Below are positions 17,698 to 26,485 of a stretch of DNA of 64,000 nt, piece after piece. Both the position numbers and the translations under genes were made by a program. Position 1 is the first letter of the stretch. The number at the start of each line of letters is the position of its first letter. The notes beneath the pieces are model-generated. The model saw only the letters and a list, made by a program, of their open reading frames with translations, was not told the DNA's origin and ran no database searches. This DNA is from JBBRNH01 sp038230415. Its GTDB lineage: Bacteria; Bacteroidota; Bacteroidia; Cytophagales; Spirosomataceae. The stretch covers positions 1 through 64,000 of the forward strand of contig JBBRNH010000016.1 of the NCBI GenBank assembly GCA_038230415.1, read 5' to 3'.

Positions 17698-17738
17698 TTT
17701 TCTTCTCACAGCCTTTCTTCTCAAAAATCACCAACTGC

Positions 17739-19370
17739 ATGGAAGCGCAAGCGAAACCGATTACCCAATTCACACCAGCCAAAGGTCTGGCTGGCCTGAC
17801 CCAAAACTGGCAGTCTGACCTGTTGTCGGGCTTTCTGGTATCGCTTATTGCCCTACCGCTGAGCCTCGGCATTGCCTCGGCCAGTGGTTTTCCGCCGATT
17901 ATGGGTGTACTGACAGCCATCATCGGCGGGCTGGTGGTGGCGTTTTTTGCCGGTTCGGAGCCAACCATCAAAGGCCCGGCTGCCGGGCTAATCGTGATTG
18001 TGGCCGGCGCAGTCGAAGAGTTGGGTCGGGGCAATGCCGAACTCGGCTGGCACCTCGCCCTCGGCGTGATTCTGGTGGCCGGGGTAGTTCAAGTACTGTT
18101 TGGGGTGCTGAAAGTGGCAAAACTCGCCGACTTTTTTCCGTTGGCGGCTGTTCACGGGATGCTCGCGGCCATTGGCATCATCATCATGTCGAAACAGATT
18201 CACTGGGCGTTGGGCACTCCGCCATCGGCCACGAAGGGCAAAGAACCACTCGAACTGATTGCCATGATTCCGCACAGCATTGCCAACCTCAATTGGCACA
18301 TTGCCGTTATTGGCTTAGTCAGTGCCGTTATCATGTTTAGCTGGCCGAGCATCAAAAACAAAGCTATAAAACAGATTCCGCCCGCATTGGTGGTGCTGGT
18401 GGTGGCCGTTGCCCTCGGATTTTATTTTCAGCTTTCCGACAAAACCCAGTATGGAGACCTAAAACCGTTGGTCAACCCCGGCGAATTTAAATTGGCCGTA
18501 AACGTTGATTTTGGAGCCTGGACGGGTGACTTACTGCCAACGGCCCTGAAATATCTGGCGATGTTTGCCCTCATCGGCTCGCTCGAGTCGCTGCTGACGG
18601 GCAAAGCCATTGATCTGCTTGACCCCTTCAAACGCAAATCGAACCTGAGCAAAGACCTCACGGCGGTTGGGATTGGTAACATCACATCAGCCTTTCTGGG
18701 TGGCTTACCCATGATTTCAGAAGTAGCCCGTTCGTCGGCCAACCTCACCAACGGCGGTAAAACCCGGTGGGCCAACTTTTTTCATGGTGCGTTTTTATTA
18801 GTGTTTGTGGTGGCGTTGGTGCCGCTTATCAAATTGGTGCCGATGGCAGCTCTGGCAGCCATTCTTATTTCGGTAGGCTATCGGCTGGCAAATCCCAAAG
18901 AGTTTCGGCATATGTACCAGATTGGGCCAGAGCAGTTAATTGTGTTTGTGGTTACGATTATTGCCACCCTCGCTACGGATTTACTGATTGGCATTGCCGT
19001 TGGTATCCTGGCCGAGTTTGTGATTCAACTCGTTTTGGGTCTGCCGGTGAAGTATCTCTTTAACCCGGCGCAGAAAATGGTCTCTACGGAGCATAACCAC
19101 ACCCTAACTATCAACGGGGCGGCTGTATTCACCAACTACTTGACCATCAAGGGAATGTTAGACCAAATTCCGCAGGAAGCCGGTCAACACATTACCGTTG
19201 ACTTGCACCACGCCCGCTATGTTGACCACACCGTGATGGAAAACCTACACAACTACGAGCGCGATTTCAAAACCGCCGGGGGTGAATTTCACGTCATCAA
19301 TTTAGACGAACACAAACCCCTGTCGGCCCATCCGCTGTCCGCCCGGCGGAAAGCAGGCGCGGCACAATAA
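17739..19370 (+). CDS. SulP family anion transporter (candidate bicarbonate transporter)
   Basis: A 543-residue membrane protein with a SulP core of many hydrophobic segments and a C-terminal STAS domain (about residues 440-525). Diagnostic blocks: GFLVSLIALPLSLGIASASG, GPAAGLIVIVAGAV, SLESLLTGKAIDLLDPFKRK and GLPMISEVARSSANLTNGGK. The ATG at 17739 is preferred over the upstream frame, which encodes the repeat cluster. SulP members carry sulfate, bicarbonate (BicA type) or dicarboxylates. Divergence from dabAB across a shared regulatory region suggests bicarbonate or a related anion. Confidence 0.9.
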   Translation: MEAQAKPITQFTPAKGLAGLTQNWQSDLLSGFLVSLIALPLSLGIASASGFPPIMGVLTAIIGGLVVAFFAGSEPTIKGPAAGLIVIVAGAVEELGRGNAELGWHLALGVILVAGVVQVLFGVLKVAKLADFFPLAAVHGMLAAIGIIIMSKQIHWALGTPPSATKGKEPLELIAMIPHSIANLNWHIAVIGLVSAVIMFSWPSIKNKAIKQIPPALVVLVVAVALGFYFQLSDKTQYGDLKPLVNPGEFKLAVNVDFGAWTGDLLPTALKYLAMFALIGSLESLLTGKAIDLLDPFKRKSNLSKDLTAVGIGNITSAFLGGLPMISEVARSSANLTNGGKTRWANFFHGAFLLVFVVALVPLIKLVPMAALAAILISVGYRLANPKEFRHMYQIGPEQLIVFVVTIIATLATDLLIGIAVGILAEFVIQLVLGLPVKYLFNPAQKMVSTEHNHTLTINGAAVFTNYLTIKGMLDQIPQEAGQHITVDLHHARYVDHTVMENLHNYERDFKTAGGEFHVINLDEHKPLSAHPLSARRKAGAAQ

Positions 19371-19399
19371 AGGCTAAAGAGACCATCTGACGAATCACG

Positions 19400-19426
19400 A
19401 AGCCGGGAAATTTCCCGGCTTTTTTC
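19400..19426 (+). terminator. Rho-independent terminator of sulP
   Basis: A perfect palindrome at 19400-19421 (AAGCCGGGAAA with its complement) followed by a T-run, 30 bases after the sulP stop. The remaining bases up to tatD (19427-19601) hold only short frames and no recognisable site. Confidence 0.88.
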
Positions 19427-19601
19427 GTTTGGTGAACGCTGAACAGTGGGCTGATTGCCGGTCTCATCGGCGGAGCCGTAGCGGGATGCTCTCTGCTTCT
19501 GGGATGAGCATGAGTGGCCCAGTAGTTGGTTTGGCCGTTATCGTGGCGAAGCCAAAGACCGTTTTATTCGTTTCTGATAAAAGCTAAACTGACTACGGGA
19601 A

Positions 19602-20276
19602 ATGGTTCTTGCTGCAAATTACTTCGATGCCCACACGCACCAGGCTCTGCCCGCCGATGCAGAAACCGAAGCCGTTCAGAACATTATTGTTGGGCAGGAT
19701 TCGCGCACGCCCGGCGACTTTTTGGCCTGTTCGGTGGGCGTTCATCCCTGGCATGCCAACGCAGCCGCCGTACAAAACCACCTTGATCTGCTGCGGCAAT
19801 GGGCCACGCATCCCACCGTCTGGGCCATCGGCGAGTGCGGCCTTGACCGAATAAAAGGCCCGGATTTAGCCGTTCAGCAAACCGTTTTTCAGGAACAAAT
19901 CCGTATCAGCGCAGCAGTTGGCAAGCCGCTTATCGTGCATTGCGTCAGGGCATTTGCCGAGGTTACAGCCCTCCGCAAGCCAGCATATCCGGCCTGGGTG
20001 CTGCACGGGTTCAACCACCGGCTATCGGTATTAACGCGCCTGCTCGATGCCGGGTTTTACGTCTCCCTCGGCGCGGCTTTGCTTTGGCCCGGTTCGCCCG
20101 CGAGTGCCGCCATCGTGCATATCCCGGCTGATAAATTGTTGTTAGAGACTGATAATCAGACAACAAGCATCCGCGAAGTTTATGAAGCGGCTGCCGTTCG
20201 GCTGGGTGTTCCGGTGGTGGCGTTGCGGCAACAGGTGGTAGCAAACGCCCGGCAAGTGTATCTTCGCCAACCGTAA
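19602..20276 (+). CDS. TatD family metal-dependent hydrolase
   Basis: A 224-residue TIM-barrel metallohydrolase related to the TatD DNase. Metal ligands are in place: YFDAHTHQ at the start, the GECGLDR glutamate, IVHCVRAF, VLHGFNHR and the late aspartate in LLLETDNQ. It is somewhat shorter than the usual 250-265 residues but no motif is lost. It lies 30 bases before tcdA in the same direction, so the two are probably cotranscribed. Confidence 0.9.
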   Translation: MVLAANYFDAHTHQALPADAETEAVQNIIVGQDSRTPGDFLACSVGVHPWHANAAAVQNHLDLLRQWATHPTVWAIGECGLDRIKGPDLAVQQTVFQEQIRISAAVGKPLIVHCVRAFAEVTALRKPAYPAWVLHGFNHRLSVLTRLLDAGFYVSLGAALLWPGSPASAAIVHIPADKLLLETDNQTTSIREVYEAAAVRLGVPVVALRQQVVANARQVYLRQP

Positions 20277-20306
20277 ACAGAATACCGCAAACCGTAAACC
20301 GATACA

Positions 20307-21095
20307 ATGCCCGACCGTAGCTGGCTTTCCCGCACTGAATTACTCATTGGCGATACGGGTCTCGACCGACTCGCCCGCGCTCATGTCCTGATTGTGGGGC
20401 TGGGCGGGGTTGGCTCATTTGCCGCTGAGTTTGTAGCCCGCGCCGGTGTTGGTTGCCTCACCATTGTGGACGGCGACGTGGTTGACCCCACCAACCGAAA
20501 CCGCCAACTGCCCGCCCTTGCCACCACGCACGGTCAATTCAAAGCCAATATTATGGCCGACCGTCTGGCCGCTATCAACCCCGATATTGAGTTGCGGGTG
20601 ATAACCGAATTCATTCGCCCGGAGATGGTGCCGACTTTGTTAGACGGTGGCCCGTTCGATTACGTCCTGGATTGCATTGACAGCATCACGCCTAAACTCC
20701 TTTTGTTGCAGGCGGCCTACCAGCGCGGCTTCCCGATTGTGAGTTCGATGGGGGCGGGTGGCAAACTCGATCCAACCCAAATTCATGTCACCGACTTGTT
20801 TGACACGTGGTCTTGCACGATGGCGCAGTACGTCAGAAAACGGCTGAAACGCCTGTCTGTCGGGGCGGGAATCAAGGCCGTTTTTTCGACCGAACCCGTC
20901 CGCAATGAATCATTGCTACTGACGGATGGCGGGTCGTTCAAACGCTCGGCATACGGCACAATCTCGTATTTACCGGCTACCTTCGGCAGTATTTGCGCGT
21001 CGGTCGTGATTCGTGACCTGCTCGGCGAGCCGATTTCCATGACTGAACGCCCGGCGTTTATCCGCCACAAAGCAGTGAAAATGATTATTTCTTAG
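20307..21095 (+). CDS. tcdA: tRNA threonylcarbamoyladenosine dehydratase (TcdA, ThiF/MoeB fold)
   Basis: A 262-residue E1-like enzyme that ATP-dependently cyclises t6A37 of ANN-decoding tRNAs to ct6A. The nucleotide loop (VLIVGLGGVGSFAAEFVARA), DGDVVDPTNRNRQ and the acceptor stretch DYVLDCIDSITPKLLLL are as in TcdA, and the AYGTISYLPATFGSICAS block near the end is typical of this subfamily as opposed to ThiF or MoeB. No molybdopterin or thiamine genes are near, which supports the tRNA role. Confidence 0.9.
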   Translation: MPDRSWLSRTELLIGDTGLDRLARAHVLIVGLGGVGSFAAEFVARAGVGCLTIVDGDVVDPTNRNRQLPALATTHGQFKANIMADRLAAINPDIELRVITEFIRPEMVPTLLDGGPFDYVLDCIDSITPKLLLLQAAYQRGFPIVSSMGAGGKLDPTQIHVTDLFDTWSCTMAQYVRKRLKRLSVGAGIKAVFSTEPVRNESLLLTDGGSFKRSAYGTISYLPATFGSICASVVIRDLLGEPISMTERPAFIRHKAVKMIIS

Positions 21096-21129
21096 CGTGT
21101 TTCTTAAAACAAATCAATCCGTTATCACT

Positions 21130-21726
21130 ATGACCCGTTTTCTGTGTTTTCTGCTGATTATCAGCACAGTTGCCTTTATTGCACCGGCTAAAAAAATCCG
21201 GCTCTTCAACGGCAAAGACCTCACCGGCTGGAAAATCTATGGCACCGAAAAATGGTACGTTGATGCCGGTGAACTCGTTTGCGAAAGCGGCCCCGACAAA
21301 CAGTACGGCTACCTTGCTACCGAACAGGCCTACAAAAACTTCGATCTGTCGTTAGAATTCAGGCAGGAAGCCAACGGCAACAGTGGCGTGTTTTTCCGGT
21401 CGGGCATAGATGGCACCAAAATCAGCGGCTGGCAGGTAGAGGTAGCGCCGAAAGACCACGATACGGGCGGTATCTACGAATCGTACGGGCGCGGCTGGCT
21501 GCTGCAAATTCCCGACGACAAAGAAACCATTCTGAAACCCGGCGAGTGGAACAAACTCCGCATCCGTGTAGAAGGAGACCACGTGCAAACATTTCTGAAC
21601 GGGCAACCGATGGCTGACCTGCACGACGAGAAAATTGGGGCGGCCAATGGCTCCATCGCGCTCCAGATTCACGACGGGGGCGGCATTAAAGTCCGCTGGC
21701 GGAACTTAGTGCTGCGGGCGTTGTAA
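21130..21726 (+). CDS. DUF1080 / 3-keto-disaccharide hydrolase domain protein, exported
   Basis: A 198-residue periplasmic protein with a signal peptide (MTRFLCFLLIISTVAFIAPA) and one LamG-like DUF1080 domain: RLFNGKDLTGWKIYG, FDLSLEFRQEANGNSGVFFR, GWQVEVAPKDH, GGIYESYGRGWL, PGEWNKLRIRVEGDHVQTFL and GSIALQIHDGGGIKVRWRNL. Family members act on 3-keto-glycosides. The ATG at 21130 fits the signal peptide better than the frame start at 21097. It lies 35 bases after tcdA and could be cotranscribed, although the functions are unrelated. Confidence 0.9.
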   Translation: MTRFLCFLLIISTVAFIAPAKKIRLFNGKDLTGWKIYGTEKWYVDAGELVCESGPDKQYGYLATEQAYKNFDLSLEFRQEANGNSGVFFRSGIDGTKISGWQVEVAPKDHDTGGIYESYGRGWLLQIPDDKETILKPGEWNKLRIRVEGDHVQTFLNGQPMADLHDEKIGAANGSIALQIHDGGGIKVRWRNLVLRAL

Positions 21727-21759
21727 ATCCGTAAAAATCGCAGGTCAACAATCTGAAAA

Positions 21760-23391
21760 TCACAAATACCGCCCGGTGATGTGCCGGGTGCGTTCGATGG
21801 TTTCTTCAATCAGCGGGTGGCGCGGCTGACGCATAGATTCGTCCAGATCGGCAATAGTTTCTTTGACCAACAAATGCACCGGCACCGGCTCACTGTTGGC
21901 ATTGCTGCGCTGATAAACCAGCACGGGCCGCACGGCTCCGGTAGCGGCAAGGCGGTTGTAGTCGGCTTTGGCGATGGCAAACTCGGCATCGGTCGGGCCA
22001 AAAGTCAAGGTTTCTTCGGGGGCAGGATTGGCTTTTCGGTCGGCGAGTTCCGTATCGAGATCAATCAGCAGGTGCCGCAGACGCACGGTGTCTTTGCCGG
22101 TTCGGATGCGCTCCCGGAGCGATTGCCGGATCAAGTACGTCAGCGTGTTGCAAATGTCCATCCCAATTTCAGCCATCTGCTTAAAAATCAACGACGTTGG
22201 CGACATTCCCGGAATCGTGTTCGGGTCATGGAGCAACACCCGGTTATCGGCAGTGAGAAAACCATCCGTCCGGGCATAGACGTTGATACCCAACCGCCTG
22301 AACACCTCAGCCTCGACCTGCTGAATCTGGCGGTTGTTTTCGAGGGTAGTACCAACGGGAATCCGCTTTTTGGCGGTGTTTGATTTGTATTTCGTCTCGA
22401 AATCAAACGCAACGGCGTTGTAAATCTCGGTCGGTGGCAGGGCAAAGGCATTCTGATCGTCGTCCTGAATAACCCCGCACGAGAACTCCTGTCCCACAAT
22501 AAACTCCTCAAACAGCACCTCATCTTCGGCATTTTGGGAGATCAGCATGAGCGAATCAGCCGAAACAAGCTGTTCATTCAGCCGCTCGATCAGCGTGGCC
22601 GGATGGGTGATCCGCTCGCCGGTCTGCTCAATGATGAGCGGAAACCCGATGCCTTTATCAAGATCGGTGGTACGCTGGGCGTAGGCTCGTTTCTCGCTGT
22701 TGGTCAGGGCGTTCCAGTATTCGGCAGTGACGATACTCTGAAAAAAACAGGTTTCTACGGCGGCAGAAAACGCGGTCAGGTCATTTTCTTTTACGATTGC
22801 CACGCCAATGCTTGACCCCTGATGCGGGGCTTTCACGACTACCGGCAAGCCGATGTGCGCTACCAGCGACTGAAAAAATTCGGCGTGGTTGCACTGCTGC
22901 CAGGCATCGCGGCTGATGGTGAGCGTTTTTTTCTGCTGCCCATTCACGAGCGCAATCAGATCGTTTTGCAGGATTTTGTTGATCCCCAGCGACGAGCCGA
23001 GCAGCCCCGGCCCGGTGTACGGAATCTTGTACCATTCGAGCAGTCCCTGAATGGCACCGTCTTCGCAATCGGGGCCATGCACGGCGAGAAACACGCAGTC
23101 GAAATGCCGGTGAAAGTCGCCGGGCCTGATTTCGGGCATTCCCGAACACCAGTCATCGCCCAACGATTCGTCATACACCGAGAAGCCTGATTGGTCTTGC
23201 GGCAGGGCATCGCGCAGCGCGTCGGCATCCCAGAACGATTCGTCCACGACAAAAAAGCGGCCCGAACCACTGATAAACACGGCTACCGACTCAAACAGCC
23301 GTTGGTCGAGATGGCGCAGGGCCGTGCGGCCACCCATGAACGACACGTCGCGCTCACGCGCCGGGCCACCGAAAAAAACACCTATTCGCAC
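21760..23391 (-). CDS. D-alanine--D-alanine ligase-like ATP-grasp protein, enlarged
   Basis: 543 residues, against about 310-370 for ordinary Ddl. The Ddl N-domain (RIGVFFGGPARERDVSFMGG), the AVHGPDCEDGAIQGLLEWY and GLLGSSLGINK blocks, ATP-grasp strands (LPVVVKAPHQGSSIGVAIV) and the C-terminal metal motif LLHDPNTIPGMSPTSL are present. Extra material lies inside the ATP-grasp region (around EYWNALTNSEKRAYAQ to SADSLMLISQ) and as a roughly 130-residue C-terminal extension. No ATG lies before the conserved start; the upstream frame begins with TTG inside a terminator, so GTG at 23391 is chosen. Either a variant Ddl or a peptide ligase of unknown substrate. Confidence 0.8.
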   Translation of the reverse strand: MRIGVFFGGPARERDVSFMGGRTALRHLDQRLFESVAVFISGSGRFFVVDESFWDADALRDALPQDQSGFSVYDESLGDDWCSGMPEIRPGDFHRHFDCVFLAVHGPDCEDGAIQGLLEWYKIPYTGPGLLGSSLGINKILQNDLIALVNGQQKKTLTISRDAWQQCNHAEFFQSLVAHIGLPVVVKAPHQGSSIGVAIVKENDLTAFSAAVETCFFQSIVTAEYWNALTNSEKRAYAQRTTDLDKGIGFPLIIEQTGERITHPATLIERLNEQLVSADSLMLISQNAEDEVLFEEFIVGQEFSCGVIQDDDQNAFALPPTEIYNAVAFDFETKYKSNTAKKRIPVGTTLENNRQIQQVEAEVFRRLGINVYARTDGFLTADNRVLLHDPNTIPGMSPTSLIFKQMAEIGMDICNTLTYLIRQSLRERIRTGKDTVRLRHLLIDLDTELADRKANPAPEETLTFGPTDAEFAIAKADYNRLAATGAVRPVLVYQRSNANSEPVPVHLLVKETIADLDESMRQPRHPLIEETIERTRHITGRYL

Positions 23392-23425
23392 CGGAGAAAT
23401 TGATTTTATTGAACCACAAAGAAAC

Positions 23426-23459
23426 AAAAAACCCGCGCCGTTTGGTGTGGGCGCAGGTT
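23426..23459 (-). terminator. Rho-independent terminator (minus strand)
   Basis: AACCTGCGCC and GGCGCGGGTT (minus strand) pair with one wobble and run into T6. It ends the unit containing the coiled-coil gene at 23482-23808 and overlaps the TTG-started upstream part of the ligase frame, which argues against that longer start. Confidence 0.75.
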
Positions 23460-23481
23460 TGAGTTTGTTGGCAGAAGTCGG

Positions 23482-23808
23482 TTAATGGCCGTTACGGTTT
23501 TGCAGGATCGAGAGAATCAGGTCTAATTTCGACCCATGCTCCGCCAATTGCTTATCAACCTGCTCAAACCGTTTGTCCACTTGTTCAAACCGTTTTTCCA
23601 CTTGTTCAAACTGTTTGTCAATGCGCTCAAATTTCTTATCCGTGTCCATTTTATGCACGGTAAGGCTCACATTCACGTCTATAATCAGGGCCGCGAGGGC
23701 TTTAATCTGGGCGGTGTGGTAGTCGCTTTTGAGGGCGAGTTCGTCCTGTTTTTTCAGCATGTCCACCATCAACGATTCTAATTGGTCAAGGCGTTGGTTG
23801 GGGTTCAT
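23482..23808 (-). CDS. Small coiled-coil protein, hypothetical
   Basis: 108 residues. The second half is a run of seven-residue units (FEQVEKR, FEQVDKR, FEQVDKQ) preceded by KKFERIDKQ, a nearly perfect heptad repeat, ending in LDLILSILQNRNGH. The N-terminus (MNPNQRLDQLESLMVDMLKK) is also helical. There is no signal peptide or membrane segment. It is probably a trimeric or longer homo-oligomeric coiled coil; function unknown. It is the last gene of the minus-strand run GSCFA-mrp-nifU. Confidence 0.7.
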   Translation of the reverse strand: MNPNQRLDQLESLMVDMLKKQDELALKSDYHTAQIKALAALIIDVNVSLTVHKMDTDKKFERIDKQFEQVEKRFEQVDKRFEQVDKQLAEHGSKLDLILSILQNRNGH

Positions 23809-23840
23809 CTAATTATGGGTCAATACGTTAGGTGGTTTGT

Positions 23841-24098
23841 TTATGCAATTGTCAGATTCACGGCCTCCACCCGCGTTATCTCCGGCACGGCCCGCAACAC
23901 GGCTTCTTCAAGCCCGCCCTTAAACGTCATGGCCGACATGGGACAGGTGCCGCACGAGCCGAGCAGTTCGAGCCGCACCACGTTGTCGTCGGTAATTTCC
24001 AGCACCCGCACATTGCCTTCGTCGGCGGCTAAGTAAGGCCGGATGGTGTCTAAGGCTTTCTCGATTCGGGCCGCGAGGTCGGTGCGTGTGGCTGTCAT
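23841..24098 (-). CDS. NifU-like Fe-S scaffold protein
   Basis: 85 residues, the size of a free-standing NifU C-terminal domain. The cluster-binding pair is in LLGSCGTCPMSAMTFKGGLE (CxxC), with the DNVVRLELLG strand before it and PEITRVEAVNL after. Such proteins carry assembled [Fe-S] clusters to apo-proteins in the cytoplasm. It lies 47 bases downstream of the Mrp-type carrier gene, which matches the functional link. Confidence 0.92.
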   Translation of the reverse strand: MTATRTDLAARIEKALDTIRPYLAADEGNVRVLEITDDNVVRLELLGSCGTCPMSAMTFKGGLEEAVLRAVPEITRVEAVNLTIA

Positions 24099-24145
24099 CT
24101 CTGTAGTTTTAATGTGTCTGTGTAAAATTACGATGGCCGGTTGGT

Positions 24146-25249
24146 TTACGCAACCACCACCCGTTTGGTCTGCTCAACGGTGTCGTTGCGGATAGCAACC
24201 TGCCGGGCCAATGCCTCTGCCGCTGACCGGAAAGCCTCGGCAGCAATGGGTTCGCCGGTCACGATAGCGGGCTGGCCTTCGTCGCCCGCTTCCCGGATCG
24301 ATTGCACCAGCGGAATCTGCCCCAGCAACGGCACATCAAAGGCATCGGCTAAGGCTTTGCCACCGCCTTTTCCGAACAGAAAATACTGATGGTCAGGCAG
24401 TTCGGCGGGGGTGAAGTACGACATATTTTCGACCACACCCAGCACCGGCACGTTTATCTGCGGCTGCCGAAACATGGCGAGTCCCTTTGTAGCATCGGCA
24501 ATAGCCACTTTCTGCGGAGTCGTCACAATAATCGCGCCCGTTACCGGCACACTCTGCACCAATGTCAGGTGAATATCGCCCGTGCCGGGCGGCAGGTCAA
24601 TGAGCAGGTAATCGAGGTCGCCCCAGTCGGCATCCGAGAAAAACTGCTGCAAGGCCCGGCCCGCCATCGTACCGCGCCAGATAATAGCCTGCCCCGGAGC
24701 CACCAAAAAGCCCATAGAAAGCAGTTTGATACCGTACTGCTGAATGGGTTCGAGCCGATTTTGGCCGTCCACCACCGAAATCAGCGGCTGCATATCCTCG
24801 GCTCCAAACATCGTCGGGATAGACGGGCCGTAGATGTCGGCATCAATAATACCAACTTTAGCCCCGGAGCGGTGCAGGGCAATGGCTAAGTTGGCCGTTA
24901 CGGTTGACTTACCCACGCCCCCCTTGCCCGACGACACGGCAATAATATTTTTTACACCCGGCAGCAACGGCGCATTCGAGCGGGTCGAAGTCACGTCGGC
25001 AGTCATGTCAACCGTTATCGTGATACCGGGGCCAATGTGGGTATGAATCGCGTCTTCGCACCGCTTGCGAATCAGTTCTTTGAGCGGGCAGGCGGGCGTG
25101 GTCAGCACAATGGTAAACCGCACCGACCCTACACCGAGCGTAATATCGCGAACCATACCGAGCGAGACAATATCGCGTTTCAGATCAGGTTCCTCAACGT
25201 GGCTGAGGGCGGCCAATACAAGTTCGGTAGAGAGTTGGTAGTCAGACAT
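24146..25249 (-). CDS. Mrp/ApbC-type Fe-S cluster carrier ATPase
   Basis: 367 residues: an N-terminal MIP18-like (DUF59) domain (SDYQLSTELVLAALSHVEEP, DIVSLGMVRDI, TPACPLKELI) and a deviant Walker A P-loop ATPase (AVSSGKGGVGKSTVTANLAI, then IDADIYGPSIPTMFG). It transfers Fe-S clusters to target proteins. The ATG at 25249 is used; the longer frame from 25318 overlaps the GSCFA gene. The start overlaps the GSCFA stop by 8 bases, so the two genes are coupled. Confidence 0.93.
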   Translation of the reverse strand: MSDYQLSTELVLAALSHVEEPDLKRDIVSLGMVRDITLGVGSVRFTIVLTTPACPLKELIRKRCEDAIHTHIGPGITITVDMTADVTSTRSNAPLLPGVKNIIAVSSGKGGVGKSTVTANLAIALHRSGAKVGIIDADIYGPSIPTMFGAEDMQPLISVVDGQNRLEPIQQYGIKLLSMGFLVAPGQAIIWRGTMAGRALQQFFSDADWGDLDYLLIDLPPGTGDIHLTLVQSVPVTGAIIVTTPQKVAIADATKGLAMFRQPQINVPVLGVVENMSYFTPAELPDHQYFLFGKGGGKALADAFDVPLLGQIPLVQSIREAGDEGQPAIVTGEPIAAEAFRSAAEALARQVAIRNDTVEQTKRVVVA

Positions 25250-26225
25250 AGTCGAATAAACGGCTCCTGACCGTTGCCAGTTCCGCCGAAACATCGGCAC
25301 CGGGTTGCAGGGCTTCAAGTTTGTCGAGGAGACCGTGCAGGAATTGCTGGTAGCTATCGGTCATGCCGTGCAAGGGGCGGTGGTTCAGGTCGCGCCGGAT
25401 AGCCGACCAATCGGCCACAAACCGGCGCAGTTCAGGACTGAATGCACAATCGGCGAATTTACCGAAAATGTACTCGTGGGCCTGCCCGTTGGGGTGAATC
25501 AGGTCGGCTTCGTAAAAGCGGTAATCGCGGAGGTCGTCCTGCATGATTTCGTAGGCCGGAAAGTAGCTGACCCAGTCATGCCAGGCAGTCAGTTCGTGGC
25601 AAACCGTCCGCAAGAGTGCTTTGCTGACTCCGTTGATGGTCAGTCCGTCGCGCACATGCCGCACCGGGCTAACCGTGAGCAGCACCCGCAATCCGGGATT
25701 AACCCAACGCAGGGTTTTGAGGAGTTTGGTGAGGTTGTCGCGCACGTGGTCAATGTTATAGACATACTTCTCGAACTGGCTTGCCGGAATTTTGTGGCAA
25801 TTGGCAACCACCGCGCTGGTATCAATGTGCCGATGCACCACCGCCGTGCCGAGGGTAATAAACAGCCAGTCGGCCTGCCGAAGGGCCGCGTCAACATCGG
25901 CTAATTTGTCCGTCAGCATGGCCCGCAGGTCATCTTGCGAGTTGGCCCAGAGTGAGGAATGGAAATCGTGGTGAAGCCAGATTCCATCGCGCTCCATATA
26001 CAGCCGCTCATCGGGCGATTGCCCGTGCAGAGCCATCGTGAGGAGTTTGGCAATGGAGACCGGGTTAAAAACCGTGCCGAACGGGTTGTTCAAAACGGCC
26101 AGTTTGTGGTCAATCAAGTGCTGACCCATAGCGTCGGCAAAACACGAGCCGATGGTAACAATCCGGTCATTGATCCCGATGCGGCAGGGCAGCGATTCGG
26201 GCATTATTTCTGTGTGAAATTCCAT
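25242..26225 (-). CDS. GSCFA domain protein
   Basis: 327 residues with the naming motif near the N-terminus (RIVTIGSCFADAMGQHL) followed by NNPFGTVFNP and, later, VSPVRHVRDGL and DLIHPNGQAHEYIF. The family resembles SGNH/GDSL hydrolases: the serine is in GSCFA, and the D-x-x-H pair is in DLIHPN. Substrate unknown; no signal peptide. It is the first gene of a minus-strand operon with mrp, nifU and probably the coiled-coil gene. Confidence 0.9.
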   Translation of the reverse strand: MEFHTEIMPESLPCRIGINDRIVTIGSCFADAMGQHLIDHKLAVLNNPFGTVFNPVSIAKLLTMALHGQSPDERLYMERDGIWLHHDFHSSLWANSQDDLRAMLTDKLADVDAALRQADWLFITLGTAVVHRHIDTSAVVANCHKIPASQFEKYVYNIDHVRDNLTKLLKTLRWVNPGLRVLLTVSPVRHVRDGLTINGVSKALLRTVCHELTAWHDWVSYFPAYEIMQDDLRDYRFYEADLIHPNGQAHEYIFGKFADCAFSPELRRFVADWSAIRRDLNHRPLHGMTDSYQQFLHGLLDKLEALQPGADVSAELATVRSRLFDYV

Positions 26226-26398
26226 GTTTAACTAACAAAAAAACAGCACGTTAAGGTCATTTTTGTTCATAAAAAAACTGGGCAAAACAGGCTCCTGTTT
26301 GTTGAGACAACAAGCTGATAATCAAGCTGGTCGGGGCGGCTGTTTACGGTAATTTACCGGCACGCAGGTTGTAGTTTTCGCAGACTCATCAGCCGATG

Positions 26399-26428
26399 TT
26401 AATCGGGCTGTCTGAGTTACTAAATTTG
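26399..26428 (+). promoter_or_regulatory. Candidate promoter in front of the helicase remnant
   Basis: TAAATTTG (26421-26428) is a perfect TAnnTTTG -7 element, with TTA (one mismatch to TTG) 19 bases upstream. A 5' leader and an ATG at 26458 follow, but the frame behind is broken. Confidence 0.4.
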
Positions 26429-26442
26429 TGTTTTCAGATAAA

Positions 26443-26461
26443 CCCCAACCAACCGCCATGA
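26443..26461 (+). repeat. 19-bp leader sequence shared with the GMC oxidoreductase start
   Basis: The 19 bases from CCCCAACC to the ATGA are identical to 27310-27328, where the ATG starts the GMC oxidoreductase. Here the ATG opens a frame that does not resemble that enzyme. Confidence 0.8.
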
Positions 26462-26485
26462 TACCAAAAACCGTACCTCGGCGCG

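Noticed and set aside
19504..19587. 27-codon frame (MSMSGPVVGLAVIV...) between sulP and tatD
   Set aside because: Too short, no homologous feature, and the neighbouring glycine-rich reading is in another frame; it may be debris but cannot be supported.
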